Program-made: the position numbers and the translations under genes
Source: Streptomyces caatingaensis
GTDB taxonomy: Bacteria; Actinomycetota; Actinomycetes; Streptomycetales; Streptomycetaceae
Assembly (NCBI RefSeq): GCF_001187435.1
Contig: NZ_LFXA01000010.1
Location: 62,001-126,000 of the forward strand
DNA: 64,000 nt
Reading direction: 5' to 3'
Shown: positions 1 to 8,280 of the stretch, one piece after another
Position numbering within the stretch: the stretch's first letter is position 1
Layout: every line of letters begins with the position of its first letter
Notes under the pieces: generated by a model
The model's database searches: none
Told to the model about the DNA's origin: nothing
What the model saw: only the letters and a program-made list of their open reading frames with translations

Positions 1-352
1 CGCCACCGCGCCGGAGGAGGGCGGCAAGGAGCGGGACTCCCTGACCAGCCTGCTGGAGGCCGTGCCCAGCTTCCGGGGCGACATGGTCGTCCCCGAGCCG
101 TCGCCGGCCCCGGCGGCCGAGGAGGCGCCGGCGGAGGAGGCCGAGGCCGTGGAGCCGCCCGCCCCGGCGGCGAGCGCCGGTGCGGCCTACGCGGACGTGC
201 TGATGCCGCGTTCCGTCGCGGGGCACCGCGAGCGGCTGATCGGCACCACGGACCGCCAGGCGGAGGCGGACGGGGTCCGTCCGGGCCGCCGCGCGGCGGT
301 GCCCAGCTGGGACGAGATCGTCTTCGGCACGCGCCGCAAGAAGCAGGAGTAG
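1..352 (+). CDS. sepH: Septum-associated cell division protein SepH, C-terminal part (5' truncated by window edge)
   Basis: Only about the last 116 codons are present, read in the frame that ends at the TAG before position 353. The segment is an acidic, Ala/Pro/Glu-rich linker followed by a conserved tail that ends in a basic cluster (GTRRKKQE). This is the pattern of the C-terminus of the actinobacterial DUF3071 protein SepH, which binds FtsZ and helps form sporulation septa. The N-terminal DUF3071/helix-turn-helix part lies outside the window. Identification rests on the tail and on position beside the sulfurtransferase and tdk, as in S. coelicolor (recalled). The last codons and the stop are duplicated in tandem just downstream. 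Confidence 0.75.
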   Translation, partial: ATAPEEGGKERDSLTSLLEAVPSFRGDMVVPEPSPAPAAEEAPAEEAEAVEPPAPAASAGAAYADVLMPRSVAGHRERLIGTTDRQAEADGVRPGRRAAVPSWDEIVFGTRRKKQE

Positions 353-371
353 CCGCAAGCAACAGGAGTAG

Positions 372-407
372 CCGGGGGCGGCCCCTCCCGCGAGGGGCCG
401 CCCCCGG
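372..407. terminator. Hairpin terminator between sepH and the sulfurtransferase gene
   Basis: A perfect 16-bp GC stem with a 4-nt loop (CCGC) lies between two convergent genes. There is no strong U tract, as is usual in Streptomyces. It could serve both genes. Confidence 0.75.
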
Positions 408-410
408 GCA

Positions 411-1256
411 TCAGCCCGGCTGCGGCCCGGTGGCCACCGGACGCGCCGGGTCCGCCGTCCAGTCGCTCCAGGACCCCGCGTACAGCACCGCCGGCACCCC
501 CGCCACCGCGAGCGCCAGGACCTCGTGCGCGCCGGAGACGCCGGAACCGCAGTAGACGCCGACCTCCGCGCCCGGCACGGCGCCGAACGCGGCGAAGCGC
601 TCCGCCAGTTCCCCGGCGGGCCGGAAGAGGCCGTCGGCGGTGACGTTCTCCATGGTGGGCGCGGAGTGCGCGCCGGGGATGTGCCCGGCGACCGGGTCCA
701 GCGGCTCCACCTCGCCGCGGTAGCGCTCCCCCGCCCGCGCGTCCAGCAGCACCCCGCGCCGGGCCAGCGCGGCGGCCTCGTCCGCGTCGACGAGCAGCGG
801 GCGCGCCCCGGGCGCGGGGACGAAGTCGCCCTCGGGCACGTCGGGCACCTCGGTCGTCACCGCCCCGCCGCGCGCCGTCCACGCGGGCAGACCGCCGTCC
901 AGGACGCGTACCGAGGGGTGTCCCGTCCAGCTCAGCAGCCACCATACGCGCGCGGCGCCCCAGCCCTGCCCGCCGTCGTAGACGACGACGCCGCGGTCGG
1001 TCCGGACGCCGGCCCGGCGCATCGCCGCGCCGAACGCGCCCGGCTCGGGCAGCGGATGACGGCAGCCGGGGCCGGGCCCCTTCGGCCCCGTCAACTCCGT
1101 TTCCAGGTCGAGGTAGACCGCGCCGGGGATGTGCCCGGCGTCGTAGTCCGGGCGGCGCGACACCGCGCCCATCTCCCAGCGGATGTCGAGCAGGACCGGC
1201 GGCCGCTCCCCCGCCAGTTCCGCGCCCAGTTCCTCTGCGCTGATGATCGCATTCAT
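411..1256 (-). CDS. sseA: Sulfurtransferase (two-domain rhodanese, 3-mercaptopyruvate type)
   Basis: The 281-residue protein has two rhodanese domains (roughly 10-130 and 160-275). It carries the typical GHIPGA segments in both halves and an active-site loop CGSGVS in the C-terminal half. The loop cysteine carries the persulfide. CGSGV-type loops are characteristic of 3-mercaptopyruvate sulfurtransferases, whereas thiosulfate sulfurtransferases have a more basic loop. The enzyme is cytoplasmic and moves sulfane sulfur to thiols or cyanide. I chose the ATG at 1256 because AGGA lies 8 nt upstream; an in-frame ATG at 1265 lacks a clear site. The frame stays open much further upstream, but that part has no homology-like features. 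Confidence 0.88.
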   Translation of the reverse strand: MNAIISAEELGAELAGERPPVLLDIRWEMGAVSRRPDYDAGHIPGAVYLDLETELTGPKGPGPGCRHPLPEPGAFGAAMRRAGVRTDRGVVVYDGGQGWGAARVWWLLSWTGHPSVRVLDGGLPAWTARGGAVTTEVPDVPEGDFVPAPGARPLLVDADEAAALARRGVLLDARAGERYRGEVEPLDPVAGHIPGAHSAPTMENVTADGLFRPAGELAERFAAFGAVPGAEVGVYCGSGVSGAHEVLALAVAGVPAVLYAGSWSDWTADPARPVATGPQPG

Positions 1257-1544
1257 GGCAGCCATCCTGGCGTAGTCGGCGTGCGACCGACAGGCGCCCT
1301 GGTGCCCCGGTTCCGGCCGATCGATACTGGACGGCAACGGCCCCGAAACGGAAGCGAAACGCGATTTCCGGTCTCTTCCCATGAGTTCCCGCGGGAACCA
1401 GTGAAATCCGGCGCGGCCGGGGGGCATGTCACCACCGGTGGTGCAAACATCTGCACTCAGGCACCGTCCTGTACCACCCCGCGCACATCGGTCCCCGCAC
1501 GGGAGAACGCGCGGCCACCACGATGGTCCGAGGAGAGAGCGACG

Positions 1545-2339
1545 ATGACCGAGGTATGGGGTTCCTCCCCGCGGCGGGGGCGGCCCGCCGGGCACGCCCC
1601 CGGCACTCCCTGCTGGACGAGCCTCCTGGTGCACGACCTGGAAGCGACCAAGGACTTCTACGGCGGCCTGTTCGGCTGGAGCTACTACAGCCCCGGGCCG
1701 CGCCAGCTCGGTCCGTACGTCCGCGCGACGATCGACGGGCGGGACGTGGCCGGCATCGGCGAACTGCCGCCCGACCGGCGGCCGACGACGGCGTGGACCA
1801 CCTATCTGGCGAGCGACGACGCGGACTCCGCCGCGGAGTGGATCCGCTGTTCCGGCGGCACGGTCGGGGTCGGGCCGCTCGCCGCCGACGACATCGGCCG
1901 GCTGGTCCTCGCGTCCGACCCGGCCGGCGCGCCCTTCGGCGTCTGGCAGGGGCAGGAGCTGACGGGTCCGCAGCCCTCCGGCGTGCCGGGCACGCCGGTG
2001 TGGCACGAGCTGGTCACCCAGGACGCGGCGGCGGTCGTGAAGTTCTACCGCTCGCTGTTCGGTTACGAGACCAAGCCGGCCGGATCCGCCGACTGCGACC
2101 GGATCACCCTGCTACTGGACGGCCGGCCGGTCGCCTCGGTCCGCGGCGCCGGGGCGGCGCTGCGCGACCCGCACTGGACCACCTGGTTCGAGGTGTCCGA
2201 CGCCGACGACGCCGTCCGGCGGGCCGAGGAGCTGGGCGGCCGGGTGCTGACCCCGCCGCACGACGAACCGGCGGGCCGCACGGCCTCGGTCGAGGATCCG
2301 GAGGGTGCCGTCTTCACCCTGCTGCGGACGGCCCGTTAG
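1545..2339 (+). CDS. VOC family protein (two glyoxalase-like domains)
   Basis: The 264-residue protein has two tandem vicinal-oxygen-chelate modules. Each starts with a W-x-x-L/LV-x-D pattern followed by FYxxLFGW/Y (residues ~22-45 and ~150-175) and ends with a D-P-E/A-G segment. Actinobacterial relatives are often annotated as hydroxylases or glyoxalase/bleomycin-resistance-like proteins, and the substrate cannot be inferred. The ATG at 1545 follows GAGGAGAG with good spacing. The 3' end overlaps the end of the convergent tdk by 26 nt. The metal ligands are not conserved well enough for me to name a reaction. Confidence 0.85.
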   Translation: MTEVWGSSPRRGRPAGHAPGTPCWTSLLVHDLEATKDFYGGLFGWSYYSPGPRQLGPYVRATIDGRDVAGIGELPPDRRPTTAWTTYLASDDADSAAEWIRCSGGTVGVGPLAADDIGRLVLASDPAGAPFGVWQGQELTGPQPSGVPGTPVWHELVTQDAAAVVKFYRSLFGYETKPAGSADCDRITLLLDGRPVASVRGAGAALRDPHWTTWFEVSDADDAVRRAEELGGRVLTPPHDEPAGRTASVEDPEGAVFTLLRTAR

Positions 2340-3018
2340 CCGCGCCGGCCGATTCGGCGCCGACGACGGGTTCGGGGTCCACCGGCAGCACGTCGGGGGA
2401 GAGCGCGGCCGCCCGCGCCGCGGCCGCCGTCATCCGCCGGCGGTGGTGACGGCGGCACAGCACCTCGTAACCCACCACCGCCTCCGGCTGGTTGACGTCC
2501 CCGACGACGACCTGGGCGCCCTCGACGACCATCTGCCCGCCGACCGTGCGGGCGTTGTGGGTGGCGCGCGCCCCGCACCAGCAGAGCGCCTCGACCTGCA
2601 GGACCTCGATGCGGTCGGCGAGCTCGACCAGCCGCTGTGAGCCGGGGAAGAGCCGGGTGCGGAAGTCGGTGGTGATGCCGAAGGCGAAGACGTCCAGTTC
2701 GAGGTCGTCGACGACGCGGGCCAGCTGGTCTATCTGCTCGGGGGCGAGGAACTGGGCCTCGTCGCAGATGACGTAGTCGGCGCGGCCGCCCGAGGAGAGG
2801 TGGCCGACGATGTACGCGTAGAAGTCGAAGCCCTCGCCCGCCTCGACGGAGTCCGTCACCAGGCCGAGCCGCGAGGACAGTTTGCCCTCGCCCGCGCGGT
2901 CGTCGCGGGTGAAGATCATCCCTTGCAGTCCGCGGGCCGAGCGGTTGTGCTCGATCTGCAGAGCGAGGGTGCTCTTTCCGCAGTCCATGGTTCCGGAGAA
3001 GAACACCAGCTCGGGCAT
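2314..3018 (-). CDS. tdk: Thymidine kinase
   Basis: The 234-residue protein phosphorylates thymidine to dTMP in the salvage pathway. The P-loop is at residues 8-17 (SGTMDCGKST), the Walker B/lid segment reads CDEAQF, and Zn-binding cysteines sit in CWCG and in the later CRRHH. These define the type II (TK1-like) kinases. The C-terminal ~35 residues form an Ala/Pro-rich tail beyond the catalytic fold. The gene precedes the phosphatase-family gene's opposite end and overlaps the VOC gene tail to tail, so it is probably transcribed from upstream genes on this strand or from its own promoter in the 61-nt gap. Confidence 0.95.
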   Translation of the reverse strand: MPELVFFSGTMDCGKSTLALQIEHNRSARGLQGMIFTRDDRAGEGKLSSRLGLVTDSVEAGEGFDFYAYIVGHLSSGGRADYVICDEAQFLAPEQIDQLARVVDDLELDVFAFGITTDFRTRLFPGSQRLVELADRIEVLQVEALCWCGARATHNARTVGGQMVVEGAQVVVGDVNQPEAVVGYEVLCRRHHRRRMTAAAARAAALSPDVLPVDPEPVVGAESAGAANGPSAAG

Positions 3019-3079
3019 GGGAAGGCCAATGCCTTTCGTTCGTGGGGGTCGTGCGGGGTCGTGCGGGTCGGCGGGGTGC

Positions 3080-4288
3080 TCAGGAGCGCACTTCGAGGAG
3101 CGGGACGAGCTGCTCGACGGGGGTCATGGAACCGTGCAGGCCGACCATCGCGGACTCGTTGGGCTCGGTCTCGGTCGCGACGATCGCGACGTCGTCCCGC
3201 GCGGCGGCGACGACGTCGCCGATCCGCGCGTACACCCGGTCGTCCACACCGGTGCCCGGCGGGCCGAACCAGCCCGCCTCGATGGCCTCGTCGCGCCCGG
3301 CCACCCACATCCGCTCCCCCAGCACCTCGCGCCACACGGCGAGCACATCGGCGGCCGCGCCGGGGACCGCGTAGACGTGCCGGGCCCGCGCCTCGCCGCC
3401 GAGGAGGGCCACGCCGGCGCGCAGCTCCCAGTCCTCGTCGAAGTCGACGCGCGCCTCGGGGGTGAAGGGGATGTCGATCATGCCGTGGTCGGCGGTGACG
3501 TACAGCACGGAACGCGGCGGCAGTTGCTCGGCGAGCCGCTGGGCCAGCAGGTCCACGTACATCAGCTGGCCGCGCCACTCCTCGGAGTCGACGCCGAAGC
3601 GGTGGCCCTTGCCGTCCACCTCGCTGTAGTACGTGTACACCAGCGAGCGGTCGGCGGCGCCGAGTTGCTCGGCCGCGAAGTCCATCCGGTCCTCGCCGGA
3701 GAGCCGGCCGTGGAAGGTGCCGCCGCTGAGCGCGATCTTCGTCAGCGGGGTGTGCTCGAAGTCGGGGGCGGAGACCTGGCAGGTGTGGATCCCCGCGTCG
3801 TCCGCGAGGGAGAAGACCGTGGGGTAGGGCTGCCACTGGTGCGGATCCGTCCAGGGCCGCCAGCGCAGCTGGTTCATCAGCTGTCCGGTCGCGGGGTCGG
3901 CGACGGTGTAGCCGGGCAGGCCGTGGACGCCGGGGGGCAGGCCGGTGCCCACCGAGGCCAGCGAGGTCGCCGTGGTGGAGGGGAAGCCCGCGGTCAGCGG
4001 CGTACCGGTGCCGTTGCCCGAACTGCCCAGCAGGGAGTGGAGGAACGGCGCCTCGGCGGGGTGGGCGCGCAGCAGCTCCCAGCCCAGACCGTCGATCAGG
4101 AAGACGCAGACCCGGTCGGCGGGCGCCAGTTCCAGTCCGGAGCGGAAGCCCGGGACGCCCAGGCCGGCCACGGCGGAGGGCAGCAGGTCGGCCAGCGAGC
4201 CGGTGCCGTAGCGCGGCAGCGGCGCGGAGCGCGGGTCCAGGGGCGCGGGCTCGTACCAGGGGGAGCCCGCCGTCGTCGGGTGGGACAT
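3080..4288 (-). CDS. Alkaline phosphatase superfamily protein (nucleotide pyrophosphatase/phosphodiesterase-like)
   Basis: The 402-residue protein begins its fold with VFLIDGLGW, where an Asp ligand precedes the nucleophile region. A GFPSTTATSLASVGTG segment follows, in which the Thr/Ser nucleophile of nucleotide pyrophosphatase/phosphodiesterases sits. Metal-binding VTADHGM comes later. These three blocks identify the NPP/PglZ-type phosphodiesterase fold. No signal peptide is visible, so it is probably cytoplasmic. The substrate is unknown. The ATG overlaps the stop of the upstream DUF5998 gene (ATGA), which indicates translational coupling. Confidence 0.85.
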   Translation of the reverse strand: MSHPTTAGSPWYEPAPLDPRSAPLPRYGTGSLADLLPSAVAGLGVPGFRSGLELAPADRVCVFLIDGLGWELLRAHPAEAPFLHSLLGSSGNGTGTPLTAGFPSTTATSLASVGTGLPPGVHGLPGYTVADPATGQLMNQLRWRPWTDPHQWQPYPTVFSLADDAGIHTCQVSAPDFEHTPLTKIALSGGTFHGRLSGEDRMDFAAEQLGAADRSLVYTYYSEVDGKGHRFGVDSEEWRGQLMYVDLLAQRLAEQLPPRSVLYVTADHGMIDIPFTPEARVDFDEDWELRAGVALLGGEARARHVYAVPGAAADVLAVWREVLGERMWVAGRDEAIEAGWFGPPGTGVDDRVYARIGDVVAAARDDVAIVATETEPNESAMVGLHGSMTPVEQLVPLLEVRS

Positions 4289-4875
4289 CAGCGGCCGGCG
4301 ACCGCGGTCGCCTCGGAGAGGGCCTGGGCGAAGGCGAGGGTCTGGCGGACGCTGTCCGGCCCGTCGCCCGCCTCGCTGACGCGCAGACTGAGGTCGTCGG
4401 CGGTCGTGGAGCCCGTGTAGCCGTGGTCCGCGTCGCAGTTGGGGTCGCCGCAGGCGGCGGGCTCCAGGTCGATCCGGGAGACCGCTCCCCAGCCGATGGT
4501 GAGCACGACCTCGCGGGGCAGCGCGCCCGGGGTGTACGACTCGGGGTTGGCGACGACGCGGCTGACGACGACCGAGGAGATCCGCTCCAGCTTCACGGAC
4601 TCGGTCGAGGTGGTGGCGTAGGGGGACGGCGAGGTGCCGTCGGCGGCCTGCTCGTCGGTGTGGCTGACGATGAACCGCGTGCCGGTGAGGACGAGGACCG
4701 TCACGTGACGGCGGACCTCGTTGGAGTCGAACGTCGTCTCCTGGTGCACCAGGTACGACACGACCGGCTCCCCGCCCACGGCCGCCTCCACGGCCTCGGC
4801 CACGAGGGCCGGGTAGTAGCCGCTGCGCTCGATCGCCGCGCGCAGCCCCTGGGTCGTCGTACCGGTCTTCGCCAT
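4288..4875 (-). CDS. DUF5998 family protein
   Basis: The 195-residue protein is of unknown function and matches the actinobacterial DUF5998 family as I recall it. It is mostly beta-rich (repeated VTVLVLTGTRFIVSHTDE-like strands), with one short cysteine pair (CGDPNCD) and a helical C-terminus. It has no signal peptide or membrane segment. It is the first gene of a two-gene operon with the NPP-like phosphatase, and the stop and start codons overlap by 4 nt. Conserved pairing suggests a shared pathway, but no reaction can be named. Confidence 0.8.
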   Translation of the reverse strand: MAKTGTTTQGLRAAIERSGYYPALVAEAVEAAVGGEPVVSYLVHQETTFDSNEVRRHVTVLVLTGTRFIVSHTDEQAADGTSPSPYATTSTESVKLERISSVVVSRVVANPESYTPGALPREVVLTIGWGAVSRIDLEPAACGDPNCDADHGYTGSTTADDLSLRVSEAGDGPDSVRQTLAFAQALSEATAVAGR

Positions 4876-4969
4876 ACGCCCATCCTACGGGGCGTACGGA
4901 GCCCGGCCGCCGCCGATGCCCGCCCCGGTCCGGCGGATCCCGGCCATGTCCGGCGCCGCGGGCGCACGA

Positions 4970-7753
4970 TCAGTACGACGGGAGACGGCGGGGGCCGAGA
5001 TCCGAACGCGGCGGGGGCGGGGCCAGGCGCAGCGAGGCGCCCAGGACGTGGACGCCGTGCTGGGCGACGATCACCGGCTCCAGGTCGGCGCCGACGACCT
5101 CGGGGTGGTCGTCGACCAGCCGGGACAGGCGCAGCAGCAGCTCCTCCAGGGCCGGGGTGTCCACCGGGGCGGCGCCGCGCCAGCCGAAGAGCAGGGGCGC
5201 GGTGCGCACGGAGCGGATCAGCTCGGCGGCGTCGCGGTCGGTGGCCGGAACCAGGCAGTGCGCGGTGTCGCCGAGGAGCAGGGAGGGGGCGCCGGCCAGG
5301 CCGAAGGAGAGGACGGCGCCGGCGGCCGGGTCGATCGCGGCGCGGACGACGGTGTCGACGCCGCGCGGGGCCATGGCCTGCACCACCAGCCGGGTCTCCG
5401 AGGGCTTGCCGAGCAGCTCGGTCAACTCGGCGTAGGCGCGCAGCAGTTCCGCCTCGCCGCCGAGGTCGAGGCGGACGCCGCCGAGGTCGGCGCGGTGGCG
5501 CAGGTGCGGCGCGGTGGGCTTGAGGGCGACGGGGAAGCCGAGGCGGTGGGCGGCGGCCACGGCGGCGTCGGGGTCGGGGGCGGGCAGGGCGGGGAGCACG
5601 GCGATGCCGTAACGGGCGAGCAGGCGCTGGGTGTCGGCGGCGGAGAGGGTGACGGCGCGCGGGCCGGTGCCGCCGGTGGTGGTGGCGGCGCCGTGTGCGT
5701 CGAGGAGCACCTCGATGTCGGCGGCGGCGCCCGCCTCGTCGATGTCGTCGTACTCGGGGACGCGGCCGGGGGCCTCCTCGGTGCGGCGGCGCCACCGGGC
5801 GTAGCGCGCGGCCTGGGCCAGGGCCCCGGCGGCCCGCTCGGCGGCGGGGTAGGCGGGGATGCGGACGGAGGCGGGCGTCCCGGCCTCCTCGGGCACGGCG
5901 GCGAGGGCCTCGGCGAGGCCGGGCATCTCCAGGTGGACGACGCACACCGGCTTGGCCGCGGGGGCGGCGGCGACGGCGGAGCGCAGGGCCGCGGCGAGCT
6001 CCTGGGCGGACTCCTCGCCGACCCTCGGGATGACGGTGACGGCGACCGCGTCGCAGGCGTCGTCCGCCAGGGCGGCGGCGAGGGCCGCGCGGAAGTCCTC
6101 CGGGCGGGCGTCGGTGGTGAGGTCGAGCGGGGGGCGCGGGCGCAGGCCGTCGGTCAGGCAGGCGTCGTAGGTGAGCAGGGCCAGCGACTGGGAGTTGCCC
6201 AGGATGGCGACGCGGGGTCCGGCGGGGAGCGGCTGGGCGGCGAGCAGCAGCCCGGTGTCGGTGAGCTCGGTGACGGTGTCGACCCGGATGACGCCGGCCT
6301 GGCGCAGCAGGTCGGAGACGGTGGCGTCGGGGATGCGGGTGGTCGGCACGGTGTGCCCGGCGGGGGCGGCGGCGCCGTGCCGGGCGCCCTTGACCACGAC
6401 GACGGGCTTGCGGCGGGCGGTGCGCCGGGCGAGGCGGGTGAACTTCCGCGGGTTTCCTATGGATTCGAGGTACATGAGGGCGACGTCGGTGCCGGGGTCG
6501 TCGTACCAGAACTGGAGGAAGTCGTTCCCGGAGAGGTCGGCGCGGTTGCCCGTGGAGACGAAGGTGGAGACGGAGGCGAGCCCGGCGAGGCCCGCGGCCC
6601 GCCGCTGGAGGCCGGAGAGGAGGGCGATGCCGATGGCCCCGGACTGACTGAAGAGGCCGACCCGGCCGGGGGCGGGCAGCTCGGGCGCGAGGGAGGCGTT
6701 GAGCCGGACGCCGGCGGCGGTGTTGACCAGGCCGAAGGAGTTGGGGCCGATGATGCGCATGCCGTAGGAGCGGGCGCGGCGGACCAGCTCGCGCTGGCGC
6801 TCGCGGCCCTCGGGCCCGCTCTCGGCGAATCCGGCGGAGAGCACCACGAGCCCCTGGACGCCGTGCTCGCCGCAGTCGGTGACGACGGGGAGCACCTCGG
6901 CGGCGGGCACGGCGACGACGGCGAGGTCGACGGGGCCGTCGATCGCGCGGAGCGAGCGGACGGCGGGGACGCCCTCGGGGTCGAGCCGCGTCCGCCCCTC
7001 CGGGAAGGCCCGGTTGACCGCGTGCACCCGGCCGGTGAAGCCGCCGGCCAGGAGGTTGCGCAGGACGGCGCGGCCCAGGCCGCCGGGCTCGCGGCCGGTG
7101 CCGACGACGGCGACGCTGCCGGGGGCGAGGAGGCGCTGGACGGAGCGGGCCTCGGCGCGCTGCTCGCGGGCGCGCTGGACGGCGAGCGAGCGGTCGGTGG
7201 GCTCCAGGTCGAGCTCCAGGCGGACGACGCCGTCCTCGAAGCTGCGCTTCTGGGTGTAGCCGGCGTCCGTGAACACCTTGATCATCTTGGTGTTGGCGGG
7301 CAGGACCTCGGCGGCGAAGCGGCGGATGCCGCGCTCCCGGGCCACCGCCGCGATGTGCTCCAGGAGGGCGGAGGCCACGCCGCGGCCCTGGTGGGCGTCC
7401 TGGACCAGGAAGGCGACCTCCGCCTCGTCCGTCGCGCCCGCCGCGGGGCGGCCCCGGGGGTCGATGCGGTCGTAGCGGACGGTGGCGATGAACTCGCCGC
7501 CGACGGTGGCGGCGAGGCCGACGCGGTCGTTGTAGTCGTGGTGGGTGAAGCGGTGCACATCCCGGTCGGACAGCCGGGGGTAAGGGGCGAAGAAGCGGTA
7601 GTACTTGGACTCGTCCGACACGTGCTCGTAGAAGCCGACCAGGCGCTCCGCGTCGTCGGGGGTGATGGGGCGGATCCGGGTGGTGCCGCCGTCGCGCAGG
7701 ACGACATCGGCTTCCCAGTGGGCCGGGTAAGCGTGCTCGGACGGCGTCTGCAT
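4970..7753 (-). CDS. Pat-type protein acetyltransferase: N-terminal GNAT fused to an acyl-CoA synthetase (NDP-forming)-like module
   Basis: The protein has 927 residues. Residues ~15-175 form a GNAT domain with the acetyl-CoA loop DAHQGRGVAS. A CoA-binding Rossmann module (~215-340) follows, with the segments ...SGFAE... and GPNSFGL. A flavodoxin-like ligase domain and a C-terminal ATP-grasp domain (~700-915) complete it. Enzymes of this kind acetylate lysines of acyl-CoA synthetases. The GNAT-first order is the reverse of Salmonella Pat and matches the arrangement described for S. lividans PatA. I placed the start at the ATG at 7753, where GNAT homology begins; an in-frame upstream codon at 7804 has no better ribosome site. 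It is divergent from ptsH. Confidence 0.88.
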   Translation of the reverse strand: MQTPSEHAYPAHWEADVVLRDGGTTRIRPITPDDAERLVGFYEHVSDESKYYRFFAPYPRLSDRDVHRFTHHDYNDRVGLAATVGGEFIATVRYDRIDPRGRPAAGATDEAEVAFLVQDAHQGRGVASALLEHIAAVARERGIRRFAAEVLPANTKMIKVFTDAGYTQKRSFEDGVVRLELDLEPTDRSLAVQRAREQRAEARSVQRLLAPGSVAVVGTGREPGGLGRAVLRNLLAGGFTGRVHAVNRAFPEGRTRLDPEGVPAVRSLRAIDGPVDLAVVAVPAAEVLPVVTDCGEHGVQGLVVLSAGFAESGPEGRERQRELVRRARSYGMRIIGPNSFGLVNTAAGVRLNASLAPELPAPGRVGLFSQSGAIGIALLSGLQRRAAGLAGLASVSTFVSTGNRADLSGNDFLQFWYDDPGTDVALMYLESIGNPRKFTRLARRTARRKPVVVVKGARHGAAAPAGHTVPTTRIPDATVSDLLRQAGVIRVDTVTELTDTGLLLAAQPLPAGPRVAILGNSQSLALLTYDACLTDGLRPRPPLDLTTDARPEDFRAALAAALADDACDAVAVTVIPRVGEESAQELAAALRSAVAAAPAAKPVCVVHLEMPGLAEALAAVPEEAGTPASVRIPAYPAAERAAGALAQAARYARWRRRTEEAPGRVPEYDDIDEAGAAADIEVLLDAHGAATTTGGTGPRAVTLSAADTQRLLARYGIAVLPALPAPDPDAAVAAAHRLGFPVALKPTAPHLRHRADLGGVRLDLGGEAELLRAYAELTELLGKPSETRLVVQAMAPRGVDTVVRAAIDPAAGAVLSFGLAGAPSLLLGDTAHCLVPATDRDAAELIRSVRTAPLLFGWRGAAPVDTPALEELLLRLSRLVDDHPEVVGADLEPVIVAQHGVHVLGASLRLAPPPPRSDLGPRRLPSY

Positions 7754-7812
7754 GGGGCCAGCGTACGGCCGGGCACCGACACCGCGACCGAGCACGGTCC
7801 GCACCGTGCGAC

Positions 7813-7828
7813 ACTGGTCTAGACAACC
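7813..7828. promoter_or_regulatory. DasR-responsive element (dre) candidate upstream of ptsH
   Basis: The 16-mer ACTGGTCTAGACAACC matches the DasR consensus ACTGGTCTAGACCAGT (with C/G allowed near both ends) at 14 of 16 positions, including the whole central GGTCTAGAC. It ends 23 nt before the ptsH ATG. DasR is the GntR-type GlcNAc-6-P-responsive repressor that is known to control PTS genes in Streptomyces. Binding here is inferred from the motif. Confidence 0.75.
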
Positions 7829-7851
7829 TCCCCGACTTGAAGGGCAACACC

Positions 7852-8133
7852 ATGGTTGAGCGCCGAGTGAACGTCGGCTGGGCCGAGGGTCTGCACGCCC
7901 GCCCGGCGTCGATCTTCGTCCGTGCGGCGACGGCCGCCGGGGTCCCGGTGACGGTCGCCAAGGCCGGCGGCACCCCCGTCAACGCCGCGTCCATGCTGGC
8001 CGTGCTGGGCCTGGGCGCCCAGGGTGGCGAGGAGCTCGTCCTCGCCAGCGAGGCCGAGGGCGCCGAGGCCGCGCTCGACCGCCTGGCGAAGCTGGTCGCC
8101 GAGGGGCTGGAGGAGCTCCCCGAGACCGTCTGA
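7852..8133 (+). CDS. ptsH: Phosphocarrier protein HPr
   Basis: The 93-residue protein is of normal HPr length. It carries the phosphoryl group from enzyme I to EIIA components of the phosphotransferase system. The phospho-acceptor His15 lies in GLHARPA, and Ser47 sits at the position of the regulatory serine. The ATG at 7852 is preceded by GAAGGG; an in-frame TTG at 7837 would add five residues before the conserved start. The upstream DasR-like site suggests control by amino-sugar availability. The gene stands alone, as ptsH does in other streptomycetes, and a strong hairpin follows it. Confidence 0.95.
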   Translation: MVERRVNVGWAEGLHARPASIFVRAATAAGVPVTVAKAGGTPVNAASMLAVLGLGAQGGEELVLASEAEGAEAALDRLAKLVAEGLEELPETV

Positions 8134-8141
8134 ACCCCTGA

Positions 8142-8191
8142 CGCGGCGGGGCCGCGGCGGCCCGGTGGGGGCCCGCCGCGGCCCCGCCGCG
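8142..8191. terminator. Strong hairpin terminator after ptsH
   Basis: A perfect 19-bp GC-only stem with a 12-nt loop starts 8 nt after the ptsH stop. It lies between ptsH and the convergent GntR gene and could act on both strands. Confidence 0.85.
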
Positions 8192-8280
8192 CGCACGCCG
8201 GCGCGCGGGCGGACGCCGCCCGGGAACCGCCACAATCCCCGGTCGGCGTCCCTTCCGCCCACCTGGATAGCGCGGGGTTG

